Shown one piece after another: positions 1 to 7,555 of a DNA stretch of 10,128 bases. Every line of letters starts with the position of its first letter. Position 1 is the stretch's first letter. The stretch spans positions 1 to 10,128 of the forward strand of contig DGQJ01000001.1 of the NCBI GenBank assembly GCA_002389705.1. The letters are read 5' to 3'. Position numbers and translations under genes: made by a program. The DNA comes from Bacteroidales bacterium UBA4417 (lineage in GTDB: Bacteria > Bacteroidota > Bacteroidia > Bacteroidales > UBA4417). The notes under the pieces were generated by a model, which saw nothing but the letters and a program-made list of their open reading frames with translations, was not told the origin of the DNA and did not search any database.

Positions 1-1795
1 CTGTTTTCTCAACAGGGGTCCATTTCCCGGCATTATTCAGGTATTGAACATTCAACGATGTAAACCAGCCCCCAAATTCTTCAAGGCAGCCGGTATGCAA
101 AGCAAGCATACTGATTTTCTGGGGTGTTTTCCAGCCATAGCCATAATAGTCAACCTTGGGGATCTTTGTTTTAGCGGCCAAACTGTAGAAAACCGAACCT
201 TCACCGGAGGTTTTTCCATCATTTATTACGTCTACAGTTTTAGCATACATAGGCTTCCCAAAAGTGTACCAGCACGAATCCAGAACATTTTCGTTGAGTT
301 CCCGAACATTAGCAAGAATTGTATCGGCTGTTGAAGCTATGTTTTTACCACGAACCAGCAGCACAAAATCCTTTGTGATTTTCTGTTTGCCATTATCCAG
401 CTGAAGTGTAAGCTTTGAATATCCGGGAACAGTGGGTATGCCACTGATTTTGCCATTTGCGAAGCTTAGGCCAGCAGGCAAAGTGCCCGAAACCAGGTTC
501 CAGTTGTAAGATTTGTTTGCTGCAGTATAAAAATTAAAATCTACAGGTTTGTTAACTTCCATTTGCGGCAAAGGTCCAAGGTAAAATTCAAGAGGAGCAT
601 TAAAAGCAGCTTCTGAGTTGATTGTCAGAAACTGGCTGCCTGGTTTCCCGCTTAATTTCCCGCCTTTTGATATTACCAGGTTAATTGTGGCTTTGAGTGT
701 ACGGTCAATAATATCGGATATTCTTGCATCAGGCAGATCGTAACGGGTAATGTTAATGTACTTGTCGTTGAAAGGAATTTTCCAACCATCAATCGGCAGG
801 TACAGGTTTGCTGGCAATCCTTTCATCCCATTAATTACGCCCATTAATCCTGCTACGGTTGCAGCCTGGTTATCAGCATCAAAACCCATCGCACACGAAA
901 GATCAAGTGTACGCTGGAAGTTGTTCTCCCCGTAAAGCATGGCCAGGATTGCACAAGCTCCGTTCAGATTTGCATTCCAAATGGTTTTTGTCATCAGTGG
1001 CTCATTCACATAATATTTCTGGGCCATTTCCTGCCTGGCAGCTTTCCAGTCAGTTGGATATTTCGTATGCAGGGCAATCATTTCCAGGGCAGTGGCCTTA
1101 AATCGGCCATTGGCCGGCAGTGCTTTTATCCCAATCTGAATCAGTTTATTGATGTCCTTTTCGAAAAATGCTGCCGAATACATGGCGCCGTAAAAGATGG
1201 TTGGCTCAACGCCCCAATCGTCGCTGGTAATACGTGCTGCCCATTCGGATTTGGAAGCTGCATAGTTAATCATTCCGGGTGCGGTTACCGCCCAAATCTC
1301 GTTAATCAATTGGGGATCTATCTGGTACCAATGTGGATTCAGTTCTTTACTGCCGGTAAAGGGCGGTGTATAGCCAAAATGCATTAATCCCAATGCTGCC
1401 CGGTTTGCCAGCCAAACCCTGTCGCGGATATGATACATCCACGCTTCCCGAAGCTCTGAATATGAGGGCTCCGAACCAAACTTTTCCATCTGGAGCAGGT
1501 ACATGTACTCTACATCCGTATCATCGTCGGAGAAAGCTCCATCATACTTTTGAAGTTTGTCGAGGCTTTTACTATAACCATACGGCCATTTTTCCGGACC
1601 AGGCTCAGCTATATATTTGTTCTCGTGAGGCAAACCATACATGTTGCCAATCATCTGGCCAATCCATTCGGCAGCGATTTTATCACGTAGCTCGCTCACA
1701 GCAATCTTGTAGGTTTTGCTTCCGATCGAACAGAACGGAAGCAAAACCATTGCAAGCACAAGATTACACACTAAAAATGTTTCTTTCTTTCTCAT
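1..1795 (-). CDS. Exported ADP-ribosylglycohydrolase-family protein with C-terminal beta-sandwich region (partial, 3' end outside the window)
   Basis: The frame is open from the ATG at 1795 to the window edge, giving 598 residues without a stop; the C-terminus is missing. Residues 1-26 form a signal-peptide-like segment (basic start, hydrophobic core L8-F21), so the protein should leave the cytoplasm. There is a Cys at 22, but the preceding residues (L-P-F) are a poor lipobox. Residues about 32-340 match the ADP-ribosylglycohydrolase fold. The first metal-binding motif is S-D-D-D-T-D at 89-94. The second is G-F-D-A-D-N at 304-309, where many relatives have D-x-D-T, followed by the usual A-A-T-V-A-G-L helix. 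Family members hydrolyse ribosyl glycosidic bonds, typically of ADP-ribose, using two metal ions. Residues about 400-482 resemble a putative Ig-like domain (L-P-A-G-L-S-F then I-S-G-I-P-T at 439-455). Residues about 545-598 (G-G-W-F, then V-Q-Y) resemble a discoidin-like sandwich. The start abuts the susD stop, so it is the fourth gene of the operon. The family is clear; the substrate is inferred. Confidence 0.85.
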   Translation of the reverse strand, partial: MRKKETFLVCNLVLAMVLLPFCSIGSKTYKIAVSELRDKIAAEWIGQMIGNMYGLPHENKYIAEPGPEKWPYGYSKSLDKLQKYDGAFSDDDTDVEYMYLLQMEKFGSEPSYSELREAWMYHIRDRVWLANRAALGLMHFGYTPPFTGSKELNPHWYQIDPQLINEIWAVTAPGMINYAASKSEWAARITSDDWGVEPTIFYGAMYSAAFFEKDINKLIQIGIKALPANGRFKATALEMIALHTKYPTDWKAARQEMAQKYYVNEPLMTKTIWNANLNGACAILAMLYGENNFQRTLDLSCAMGFDADNQAATVAGLMGVINGMKGLPANLYLPIDGWKIPFNDKYINITRYDLPDARISDIIDRTLKATINLVISKGGKLSGKPGSQFLTINSEAAFNAPLEFYLGPLPQMEVNKPVDFNFYTAANKSYNWNLVSGTLPAGLSFANGKISGIPTVPGYSKLTLQLDNGKQKITKDFVLLVRGKNIASTADTILANVRELNENVLDSCWYTFGKPMYAKTVDVINDGKTSGEGSVFYSLAAKTKIPKVDYYGYGWKTPQKISMLALHTGCLEEFGGWFTSLNVQYLNNAGKWTPVEKT

Positions 1796-3307
1796 TTAAT
1801 TTTGCATTGGTGGATTCTGCTGAAGAGAAGGATTTGCGTTAAGAACATCCTGGGGGATAGGGAATAATTTTGCATTAGGACCTCTGCTTGGTTTATTCCA
1901 CCACGAATTACCCCATACGCCGAAACGAATCATATCCTGCCTTCTGTGACCTTCGAATACGAACTCTCTTCCAAGTTCGTTGAGTAATTCGGTATCATTT
2001 AAATCTGAGGCTTGCAGCGGAGCCAAACCTGCACGGGTCCGGATTTTCTGAAGATCTGCATTCCCCAGCATCTCAGCACCACGACCAAGGCGGTACAGGG
2101 CTTCGAGTTTGGTGTAAAGCACATCGGCATAACGGAACAGTACAAAATCGTTATCCATATCGTACTTGTCGTAATCCAGAACATTTAGTGCATATTCATA
2201 TTTTCCAATACGGGCACCTTCCCATTTTTTACGACTGTTATAATTAATGATTGTATCGGTGTAGATAAAGCCTGTAATGTTTTTACCGGTTAAATCTTTT
2301 TGCTGACCCCGGATAAATGATTTTTTCCGCTTGTCGTTATCAGCAAACTTCCGAACGTAAGGTGGCTCAGTTACAAACTCATCCCAGAACGAATTGCCGG
2401 TCATACCGTAAGTTGCAGCACTTGATGAGTTGAGTGTAAGCGCAAAAAAGTAAAAAAGTTCAGGGGTTAAGGTTGGATCATAAGGGATCACGAAAATGTT
2501 CTCTCTTGATGATTCATTTTTTATTTTGAAGTTTGCAAAGTAATCATTTTCAATTTGATAACTGTTAAGTGCGATCACTTTATCGCAGGCATCCGATGAT
2601 TTCTGGAAGTTATCAACACCAATCCATTCCTGCGAATTGAGATATAGTTTTGCCAGTAAGGTGTAAGCCATTCCCTGGGTAACACGGCCATAATATGCCG
2701 GAGTCGGAACTTTTTGCAGTTTATCAACGTTAGCCAGAATCTCTTTCTCAACGAAATCAAACACAAATTTCCGGTCTTTTTGTGGAGGGAGTTCTTTACT
2801 TGTGAAATCAGTTACAAAAGGAATATTTCCCCAGTTATCCATTGCCCAGTAATATTCGTAAGCACGTAAAATCTTGATTTCAGCAATTATGCGTTCTTTT
2901 TCAGGAAACGTAATGGGAGTATTTTCGGTTTCATATAGTACTTCGTTGCATCCTGCAATGCCCTGGAAAACAGAATTCCAGGCCCAGAGATTGATTTTAT
3001 TGCTTGATTGGACCATATGCTGCTGTATGTCGTTCCAGCGTCCGCCATCCCACACCGAGCCATCATACTTCTTAGGGGCAGCTAATTCGTCGCTCGACAA
3101 TTCGTCAAGTGTCCACAGACTGAATTCTTCAGGGTAATGCTGAAGTTTAGTATAAGCCCGTGCCGCATTCTGTAATACAGCTTGTTCATTCACAAAGAAC
3201 TGGTCGATAGTAATTTCAGAATATACGGTTTCGTCGAGCTTTGTGCATGCAACCATGCTTAACACCAGGGTTAAACAAATGGCCTGTATATAATTGAACT
3301 TTTTCAT
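1796..3307 (-). CDS. susD: SusD/RagB-family nutrient-binding outer-membrane lipoprotein
   Basis: A 503-residue protein of normal length for the family. It has a lipoprotein signal peptide with lipobox M-V-A-C and predicted lipidated Cys21, so it should sit on the outer membrane, lidding the partner SusC barrel and binding the ligand. Family hallmarks are E-L-S-S-D-E in the N-terminal part, a TPR-like helix reading K-I-L-R-A-Y-E-Y-Y-W followed by N-W-G-N-I-P-F, and the C-terminal signature E-F-V-F-E-G-H-R-R-Q-D at 448-458, L-F-P-I-P at 481-485 and N-P-S-L-Q-Q-N-P at 492-499. The ATG at 3307 is supported by the signal peptide and by an unusually good ribosome-binding site, AGGAA, on the minus strand at 3318-3314, six bases upstream. 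It lies 18 bases after susC. The ligand cannot be read from the sequence; the neighbouring ribokinase and ADP-ribosylglycohydrolase suggest a ribose-containing compound. Confidence 0.95.
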   Translation of the reverse strand: MKKFNYIQAICLTLVLSMVACTKLDETVYSEITIDQFFVNEQAVLQNAARAYTKLQHYPEEFSLWTLDELSSDELAAPKKYDGSVWDGGRWNDIQQHMVQSSNKINLWAWNSVFQGIAGCNEVLYETENTPITFPEKERIIAEIKILRAYEYYWAMDNWGNIPFVTDFTSKELPPQKDRKFVFDFVEKEILANVDKLQKVPTPAYYGRVTQGMAYTLLAKLYLNSQEWIGVDNFQKSSDACDKVIALNSYQIENDYFANFKIKNESSRENIFVIPYDPTLTPELFYFFALTLNSSSAATYGMTGNSFWDEFVTEPPYVRKFADNDKRKKSFIRGQQKDLTGKNITGFIYTDTIINYNSRKKWEGARIGKYEYALNVLDYDKYDMDNDFVLFRYADVLYTKLEALYRLGRGAEMLGNADLQKIRTRAGLAPLQASDLNDTELLNELGREFVFEGHRRQDMIRFGVWGNSWWNKPSRGPNAKLFPIPQDVLNANPSLQQNPPMQN

Positions 3308-3325
3308 GGTTTGTTCCTAATTTAA

Positions 3326-6280
3326 TTAAAAAATAACGTTAACACCTAAAGTCATTGAAGTAGAGCGAGGATAATAACTCAATGGCTCTATCCCGGGGGC
3401 TAAACCGCTTAACCCAACTTCCGGGTCGAGGCCTTTGTAGCCGGTTATGGTAAATACATTTTGGGCAGTGAAATTAACCCTGACTTTTGAAATATATTTC
3501 AAATGAACAGGAACATTATATCCGAGGGATATATTATCGAGTTTAAGGTAAGTTGCTTTTTCAATGTATTTCGATGAATATTGTGGTACTCCTGTGAATT
3601 CAGGGTTATCGAGTTGAGTGTGTACTATATTCCTACCGAGTACCACCCAATTCTCGTAATACAGCCGGTAGGTATCCAAGACGTCGCCTCCAATCTGAGC
3701 CCTTAATGAAAAGTTTAAATCCCAGTCTCTATAGGTAAGCGCATTGCTCCATCCCAGAATACAGAACGGCATTGCATTGCCGATAGGCTCCCAATTTTTA
3801 TAATCAACATAATGAGTGGTATCATTTTCATTTTTGAATGTATCGCGGCCGGTTGTTGGATCAACGCCTGTCCAAACGGGGCCATAAAAAGTCCCAATAG
3901 GTTTTCCTTCATAAAGTCGCTGTACTTGTTCATGAAACTCATTGTATAGTTGGCCGGTTCCAATATATGGCGAATTAAAATCAGCATTGGTAAACTTGAT
4001 AAGCTTATTGTTATTTTTACTAAACGTTACTGTAGTCGACCAAGTTAAAGATGGCTTTTGAACGGCAACCGCATTTATCGAAATTTCTAATCCATTGTTG
4101 CCTATCGAACCAACATTGGCAAACAGAGAAGGGTAAATATATGGAGGAACATTAACAGGATAGGTGTAAAGCAGGTCAGTACTTTTTCGGTAGTAGTAAT
4201 CAATAACGCCGCTCACACGGTTTTTCAGGATAGAAAAATCGATACCGGCGTTCACTTCCTGTTTCTTTTCCCAGCGGAGATCCGGGTTTGGGTTCGTAAC
4301 TGGCGCATAGCTATTGATCCACTGTCCGTTGTATAAGAATTTTCCAGCTGATGCCATCATAATCAGTGACTGGTAGTTAGCGAATTCCTGGTTCCCGGTA
4401 GTACCATATCCAACACGGAGTTTAAGGTCGTTGACCCAGGAAACATTGTTCATAAAATTCTCCTTATTTATTCGCCAACCCAGACTAGCTGCAGGGAACC
4501 AGCCCCATTTATAGTTTGCGCCGAAGCGTGACGATCCCTCCTTGCGGAGCGAAACGGCAAGCAGGTAGCGTTCGTTATAATTGTACATCAGGCGGCCAAA
4601 AAACGATATCAGGGTACTGCTTTCTTTGTATGAACTCATATAAGCCTGGTCAGAATGTATAGCTGCACCGGCCCCGATATTATTATACTGGTACAGATCA
4701 ACATCGAATTTGCTGTTACTCATGAACGAAGAATTAGCCTCCTCTGTCTGATAGGTGTACCCGGCAAGCGCCTGGAAAGTATGTTTTTCAAGCGTTTTCG
4801 TAAAATTAAGGGTACTTTCATACTGCAGGGAACTGTTTTTCCCGTTTTCTATTTCGGCTTCACCGTTTAGACCCTCTGCACCTGGGTAATACCTGGTTTT
4901 GTAGGAAAGCGTTTCATAGTCTGATTGATCAACCGAAAGAAAATTAACCCATTTCAATAAATTAAACAGCTTTAATGTAGCGCGGACATTAGCAGTACCT
5001 TCAATAGTCTTTCCATCGACAGTCCGCTCATTCAGCATAGCAACCGGATTGTAATACGCATTCCCATCCAGTACGGTATATCCACCTGAACTTACATTTG
5101 CAGAGTCATAGACAGGGCTCGTCGGGTTACGGATAAATGCCTGGTAAAAAACATCATAATTAGCAGGTTTATATTTACGCATACCATAACTCAGGTTATA
5201 ATCGAGCAGTAAAATATCGCCGAATGCTTTCTGCATTATATTGGTTCTAACAAGGTATTTATTAGATGAGTTGTATTTTAGTATACCTTCCGATTGATCA
5301 ATATAGATATTTGTCCGGTGCGAAAAATTTTCATTTCCACCACTAAAGGCAAGGTTATGTTTTTGGCTAAAAGGGTTCGCATTAGTAACTTCTTTAAACC
5401 AATCAACACTGGCATCAAAAAGATTGACGCTATCGCCATATTGACTGATTGCTGTGCGGAATTCGTCAGCTGTCAGGTTTTTAACCATACGGGGTGCTAC
5501 CTGCCACGAAAACTGACCGGTGTACTCAATTCTGGGTGCACCCGACTTAGCACGCTTGGTGGTAATGATTATTACACCGTTTGAACCACGAGTACCATAA
5601 ATAGCTGCAGCAGCGCCGTCTTTCAGCACGTCCATTGATTCAATTTCTTCGGGGCTGATATTTTTCATATCAGCTCCTGCTACCCCATCAATTATGACCA
5701 GTGGTCCCTGCCCGGAAGTAAGTGTACCGGTACCTCGAAGGATGATATTGGGATTTGCCATTGGATCGGAACCATTGGGATTAACAATTGTTAACCCGGC
5801 AACCTTGCCCTGTAAAAGTCCCATAGGATTTGAATAAGCTCCCTTGTTGAATTGCTCAGATTTTACACTGGCAATTGAGCCTGTAACTTCCTTTTTTGTG
5901 GTTGTTCCATAACCGATTACCACAACGCCTTCAATAGCCTGAGAAACAGCTTTCAGGTTAACGTCTATATTATTCTCTGCTCCAACTATCACCTCGAAAT
6001 TTTCATATCCTATGAAAGAGAATACAAGAGTTGCTCCTTTAGGTGCATTTAAGGTATATTTTCCGTTAATGTCTGTCATTATGCCAGTCTGAGTGCCTTT
6101 TATTAAAACACTTGCGCCCGGAATAAGGTCTTTAGTTGCTGCGTCAGAAACAGTTCCCGATACTTTAACAGTAGGAATATCCTGTGCATTAGAAATGCTT
6201 ACCGAGAATACAAGCATGAACGACAGTGCGAGGCTCAAAAAGCCAAATTTCTGATTTACTAACCACATAATTGATTTCAT
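3326..6280 (-). CDS. susC: SusC/RagA-family TonB-dependent outer-membrane transporter
   Basis: A 984-residue TonB-linked outer-membrane channel that imports the ligand bound by its SusD partner. It has a signal peptide with likely cleavage after S-N-A (residue 32). Residues about 38-110 form a carboxypeptidase-D regulatory-like beta domain (V-S-G-T-V-S-D-A, then I-P-G-A-S-V). Next come the SusC segment V-V-V-I-G-Y-G-T-T-T-K-K-E-V-T-G-S at about 119-135 and the plug at about 137-242, with L-V-I-I-D-G-V-A-G and the highly conserved M-D-V-L-K-D-G-A-A-A-A-I-Y-G-T-R-G-S-N-G at 216-235. The remainder is the beta-barrel, ending in a terminal Phe as is usual for outer-membrane proteins. There is no N-terminal STN domain, so it is not the type that signals to an anti-sigma factor. 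Its start overlaps the rbsK stop as ATGA, which suggests translational coupling. The gene is full length with no sign of decay. Confidence 0.96.
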   Translation of the reverse strand: MKSIMWLVNQKFGFLSLALSFMLVFSVSISNAQDIPTVKVSGTVSDAATKDLIPGASVLIKGTQTGIMTDINGKYTLNAPKGATLVFSFIGYENFEVIVGAENNIDVNLKAVSQAIEGVVVIGYGTTTKKEVTGSIASVKSEQFNKGAYSNPMGLLQGKVAGLTIVNPNGSDPMANPNIILRGTGTLTSGQGPLVIIDGVAGADMKNISPEEIESMDVLKDGAAAAIYGTRGSNGVIIITTKRAKSGAPRIEYTGQFSWQVAPRMVKNLTADEFRTAISQYGDSVNLFDASVDWFKEVTNANPFSQKHNLAFSGGNENFSHRTNIYIDQSEGILKYNSSNKYLVRTNIMQKAFGDILLLDYNLSYGMRKYKPANYDVFYQAFIRNPTSPVYDSANVSSGGYTVLDGNAYYNPVAMLNERTVDGKTIEGTANVRATLKLFNLLKWVNFLSVDQSDYETLSYKTRYYPGAEGLNGEAEIENGKNSSLQYESTLNFTKTLEKHTFQALAGYTYQTEEANSSFMSNSKFDVDLYQYNNIGAGAAIHSDQAYMSSYKESSTLISFFGRLMYNYNERYLLAVSLRKEGSSRFGANYKWGWFPAASLGWRINKENFMNNVSWVNDLKLRVGYGTTGNQEFANYQSLIMMASAGKFLYNGQWINSYAPVTNPNPDLRWEKKQEVNAGIDFSILKNRVSGVIDYYYRKSTDLLYTYPVNVPPYIYPSLFANVGSIGNNGLEISINAVAVQKPSLTWSTTVTFSKNNNKLIKFTNADFNSPYIGTGQLYNEFHEQVQRLYEGKPIGTFYGPVWTGVDPTTGRDTFKNENDTTHYVDYKNWEPIGNAMPFCILGWSNALTYRDWDLNFSLRAQIGGDVLDTYRLYYENWVVLGRNIVHTQLDNPEFTGVPQYSSKYIEKATYLKLDNISLGYNVPVHLKYISKVRVNFTAQNVFTITGYKGLDPEVGLSGLAPGIEPLSYYPRSTSMTLGVNVIF

Positions 6281-7218
6281 ATTGAAGTTTTTAAGTGTTC
6301 AACATCTAAAGATGATAATTCTGAACGATAAGGTATTGATGACTGAGCTCCCATGCGTGTAACTGTAATTGCTGCCGCGCGTGCAGCCAGTTTCACTGAT
6401 TCGAGTATTGATTTTCCTTCTGAAAGGCCAACGCATACGGCCCCACAGAAGGTGTCGCCAGCTGCTGTGGTATCCAATGCCTCAACCTTCAATGCATCAA
6501 CAAAAAGGAAGTCGTCATATTCTTTTATCAGAGCACCCTGGGATCCAAGTGTGATTACCACTATGTTTACACCCTTGGAGCTGATGATATTGGCAGCTAG
6601 TTTTGCTGATTCGATATCGGTAACTTTAATTCCCGAAAGAATTTCAGCTTCACTTTTATTTGGTATAATAATGTATAGGTTTTTAAGAAGGTTATCAGAT
6701 AACGCCCTTGCTGGAGCAGGATTTAAAATGACCTTAATGTCTTTTTTTTGGGCTTTCTCGGCCACATATTCCACTGTTTCAATGGGTATTTCGAGTTGCA
6801 TTAATATAAGGTCACTGCTTTCTATTTCAGTACTGGCTTTGTCAATGTCGGACGGACTCAGCGATGCATTAGCTCCTGAAGCAACTACAATGCAGTTTTC
6901 GCCTTGTGCATCTACAGTTATCAAAGCAACTCCTGAAGGGTGCTTGGGATCTGAAAAGATGTAATCAGTTTTGATGTTCTCTGCAGTATATAGCATCACG
7001 GATTGCTTTCCAAAAACATCATTTCCGGTTTTGGAAATCAAAGTAACATTTCCGCCCATTCGTGCTGCTGCTACCGCTTGATTTGCTCCTTTCCCCCCGG
7101 GATTCATAAAAAAAGTTCCTCCCAAAATGGTTTCCCCTGGTACAGGAAGTCTGTCAGCTTTTATTACCATATCGGTATTACAGCTGCCTACAACCACAAT
7201 TTTTTTTGCTCGTGTCAT
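6277..7218 (-). CDS. rbsK: Ribokinase (PfkB family)
   Basis: A 313-residue cytoplasmic sugar kinase expected to convert D-ribose plus ATP to D-ribose-5-phosphate, feeding the pentose phosphate and nucleotide pathways. PfkB signature 1 is present (N-P-G-G-K-G-A-N-Q-A-V-A at 39-50). Signature 2 is also present (D-T-T-A-A-G-D-T-F-C-G-A at 249-260), with Asp255 as catalytic base, the same residue number as in E. coli RbsK as I recall it. Several ribokinase-specific segments match as well: G-S-C-N-T-D near the start, N-P-A-P-A-R at 166-171, I-T-L-G-S-Q-G at 222-228 and V-T-R-M-G-A-Q at 286-292. These make ribokinase much more likely than fructokinase or adenosine kinase. It is the first gene of the operon and ends inside the susC start codon. 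A kinase leading a SusC/SusD operon points to free ribose, or a compound yielding ribose, as the imported product. Confidence 0.93.
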   Translation of the reverse strand: MTRAKKIVVVGSCNTDMVIKADRLPVPGETILGGTFFMNPGGKGANQAVAAARMGGNVTLISKTGNDVFGKQSVMLYTAENIKTDYIFSDPKHPSGVALITVDAQGENCIVVASGANASLSPSDIDKASTEIESSDLILMQLEIPIETVEYVAEKAQKKDIKVILNPAPARALSDNLLKNLYIIIPNKSEAEILSGIKVTDIESAKLAANIISSKGVNIVVITLGSQGALIKEYDDFLFVDALKVEALDTTAAGDTFCGAVCVGLSEGKSILESVKLAARAAAITVTRMGAQSSIPYRSELSSLDVEHLKTSI

Positions 7219-7238
7219 CTATCTGGTTTTTATTGGTA

Positions 7239-7246
7239 CAAATATA
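7239..7246 (-). promoter_or_regulatory. Candidate -7 promoter box for the rbsK-susC-susD-hydrolase operon
   Basis: The minus strand reads TATATTTG here, a full match to the Bacteroidota primary sigma factor -7 consensus TAnnTTTG. It lies 20 bases upstream of the rbsK ATG, so the leader would be very short. The -33 element is poor: the nearest TTG is at 7273-7271, 24 bases upstream, longer than the usual 19-21. It is the only exact match on this strand in the intergenic region. A single 8-base motif in AT-rich DNA can arise by chance. Confidence 0.45.
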
Positions 7247-7410
7247 TACACATTAGAATGCATTAAAAATCAATAATGTATTAATTTCTGTAATTATAAA
7301 ATAGATATACATATTCATTTATAAGTGCCAATAAGCAGATAAATAGCGCATTATGAAAAATAAATACTGAAAATATTGGCTAATAATAGTAATTTAAAAC
7401 AGTATTAATG

Positions 7411-7418
7411 TAATTTTG
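7411..7418 (+). promoter_or_regulatory. Candidate -7 promoter box for the helical-protein gene
   Basis: The plus strand reads TAATTTTG, a full match to TAnnTTTG. It sits 137 bases before the ATG at 7556, which would give a long leader containing both 12-base direct repeats and the inverted repeat. No TTTG or TTG was found at the expected distance upstream, so support is weak. Confidence 0.3.
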
Positions 7419-7445
7419 CACTGATAATGTGGTTAAAGAGGCAAA

Positions 7446-7517
7446 GGTGAATAAATTCTCAAGATTTATTGTAATTGCGAATTGATCATTTATTGTTTTA
7501 AGTTGGGTGAATAAATT
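7446..7517 (+). repeat. 12-base direct repeat pair, 60 bases apart, upstream of the helical-protein gene
   Basis: GGTGAATAAATT occurs at 7446-7457 and again, without mismatch, at 7506-7517. The starts are exactly 60 bases apart. An exact 12-base repeat within a 337-base spacer is unlikely by chance even in AT-rich DNA, and the position just before a start codon suggests paired binding sites. Alternatively it may be the relic of a small duplication, though the bases between the copies do not look duplicated. Confidence 0.5.
7450..7470. promoter_or_regulatory. Operator-like inverted repeat
   Basis: AATAAAT at 7450-7456 and ATTTATT at 7464-7470 are perfect inverted arms of 7 bases around a 7-base spacer. 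The left arm lies inside the first copy of the 12-base direct repeat. With only A and T in the arms a hairpin would be weak, so a dimer-binding site is more plausible than a terminator. The dyad is seen in the sequence; its function is a guess. Confidence 0.3.
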
Positions 7518-7555
7518 GATTTGGGTTTCTCTGAATATTTAACAAAAAAAGTCAT

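Larger units (their letters stand above)
7219..7555. other. Divergent intergenic control region
   Basis: This 337-base, AT-rich stretch separates the leftward operon from the rightward helical-protein gene. It holds a TAnnTTTG box on each strand (7239-7246 minus, 7411-7418 plus), an exact 12-base direct repeat at 7446-7457 and 7506-7517, and a 7-base-arm inverted repeat at 7450-7470. No RNA gene, riboswitch or coding frame was recognised. Operators controlling the operon would be expected here. Confidence 0.6.

Noticed and set aside
44..1842. Several plus-strand open frames of 60-160 codons across the left part
   Set aside because: They lie opposite the hydrolase gene, which has strong family motifs along its length; their translations are Cys/His/Pro-rich and show no family resemblance.
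3326..6280. SusC as a signalling transducer working with a sigma/anti-sigma pair
   Set aside because: The mature N-terminus goes directly into the carboxypeptidase-regulatory-like domain; no STN domain is present and no sigma or anti-sigma gene lies nearby.
6353..6964. Plus-strand open frame of 203 codons
   Set aside because: It is antisense to rbsK, whose signature motifs cover the same interval; the Ser/Ala/Thr-rich translation is typical of a reverse-strand shadow.
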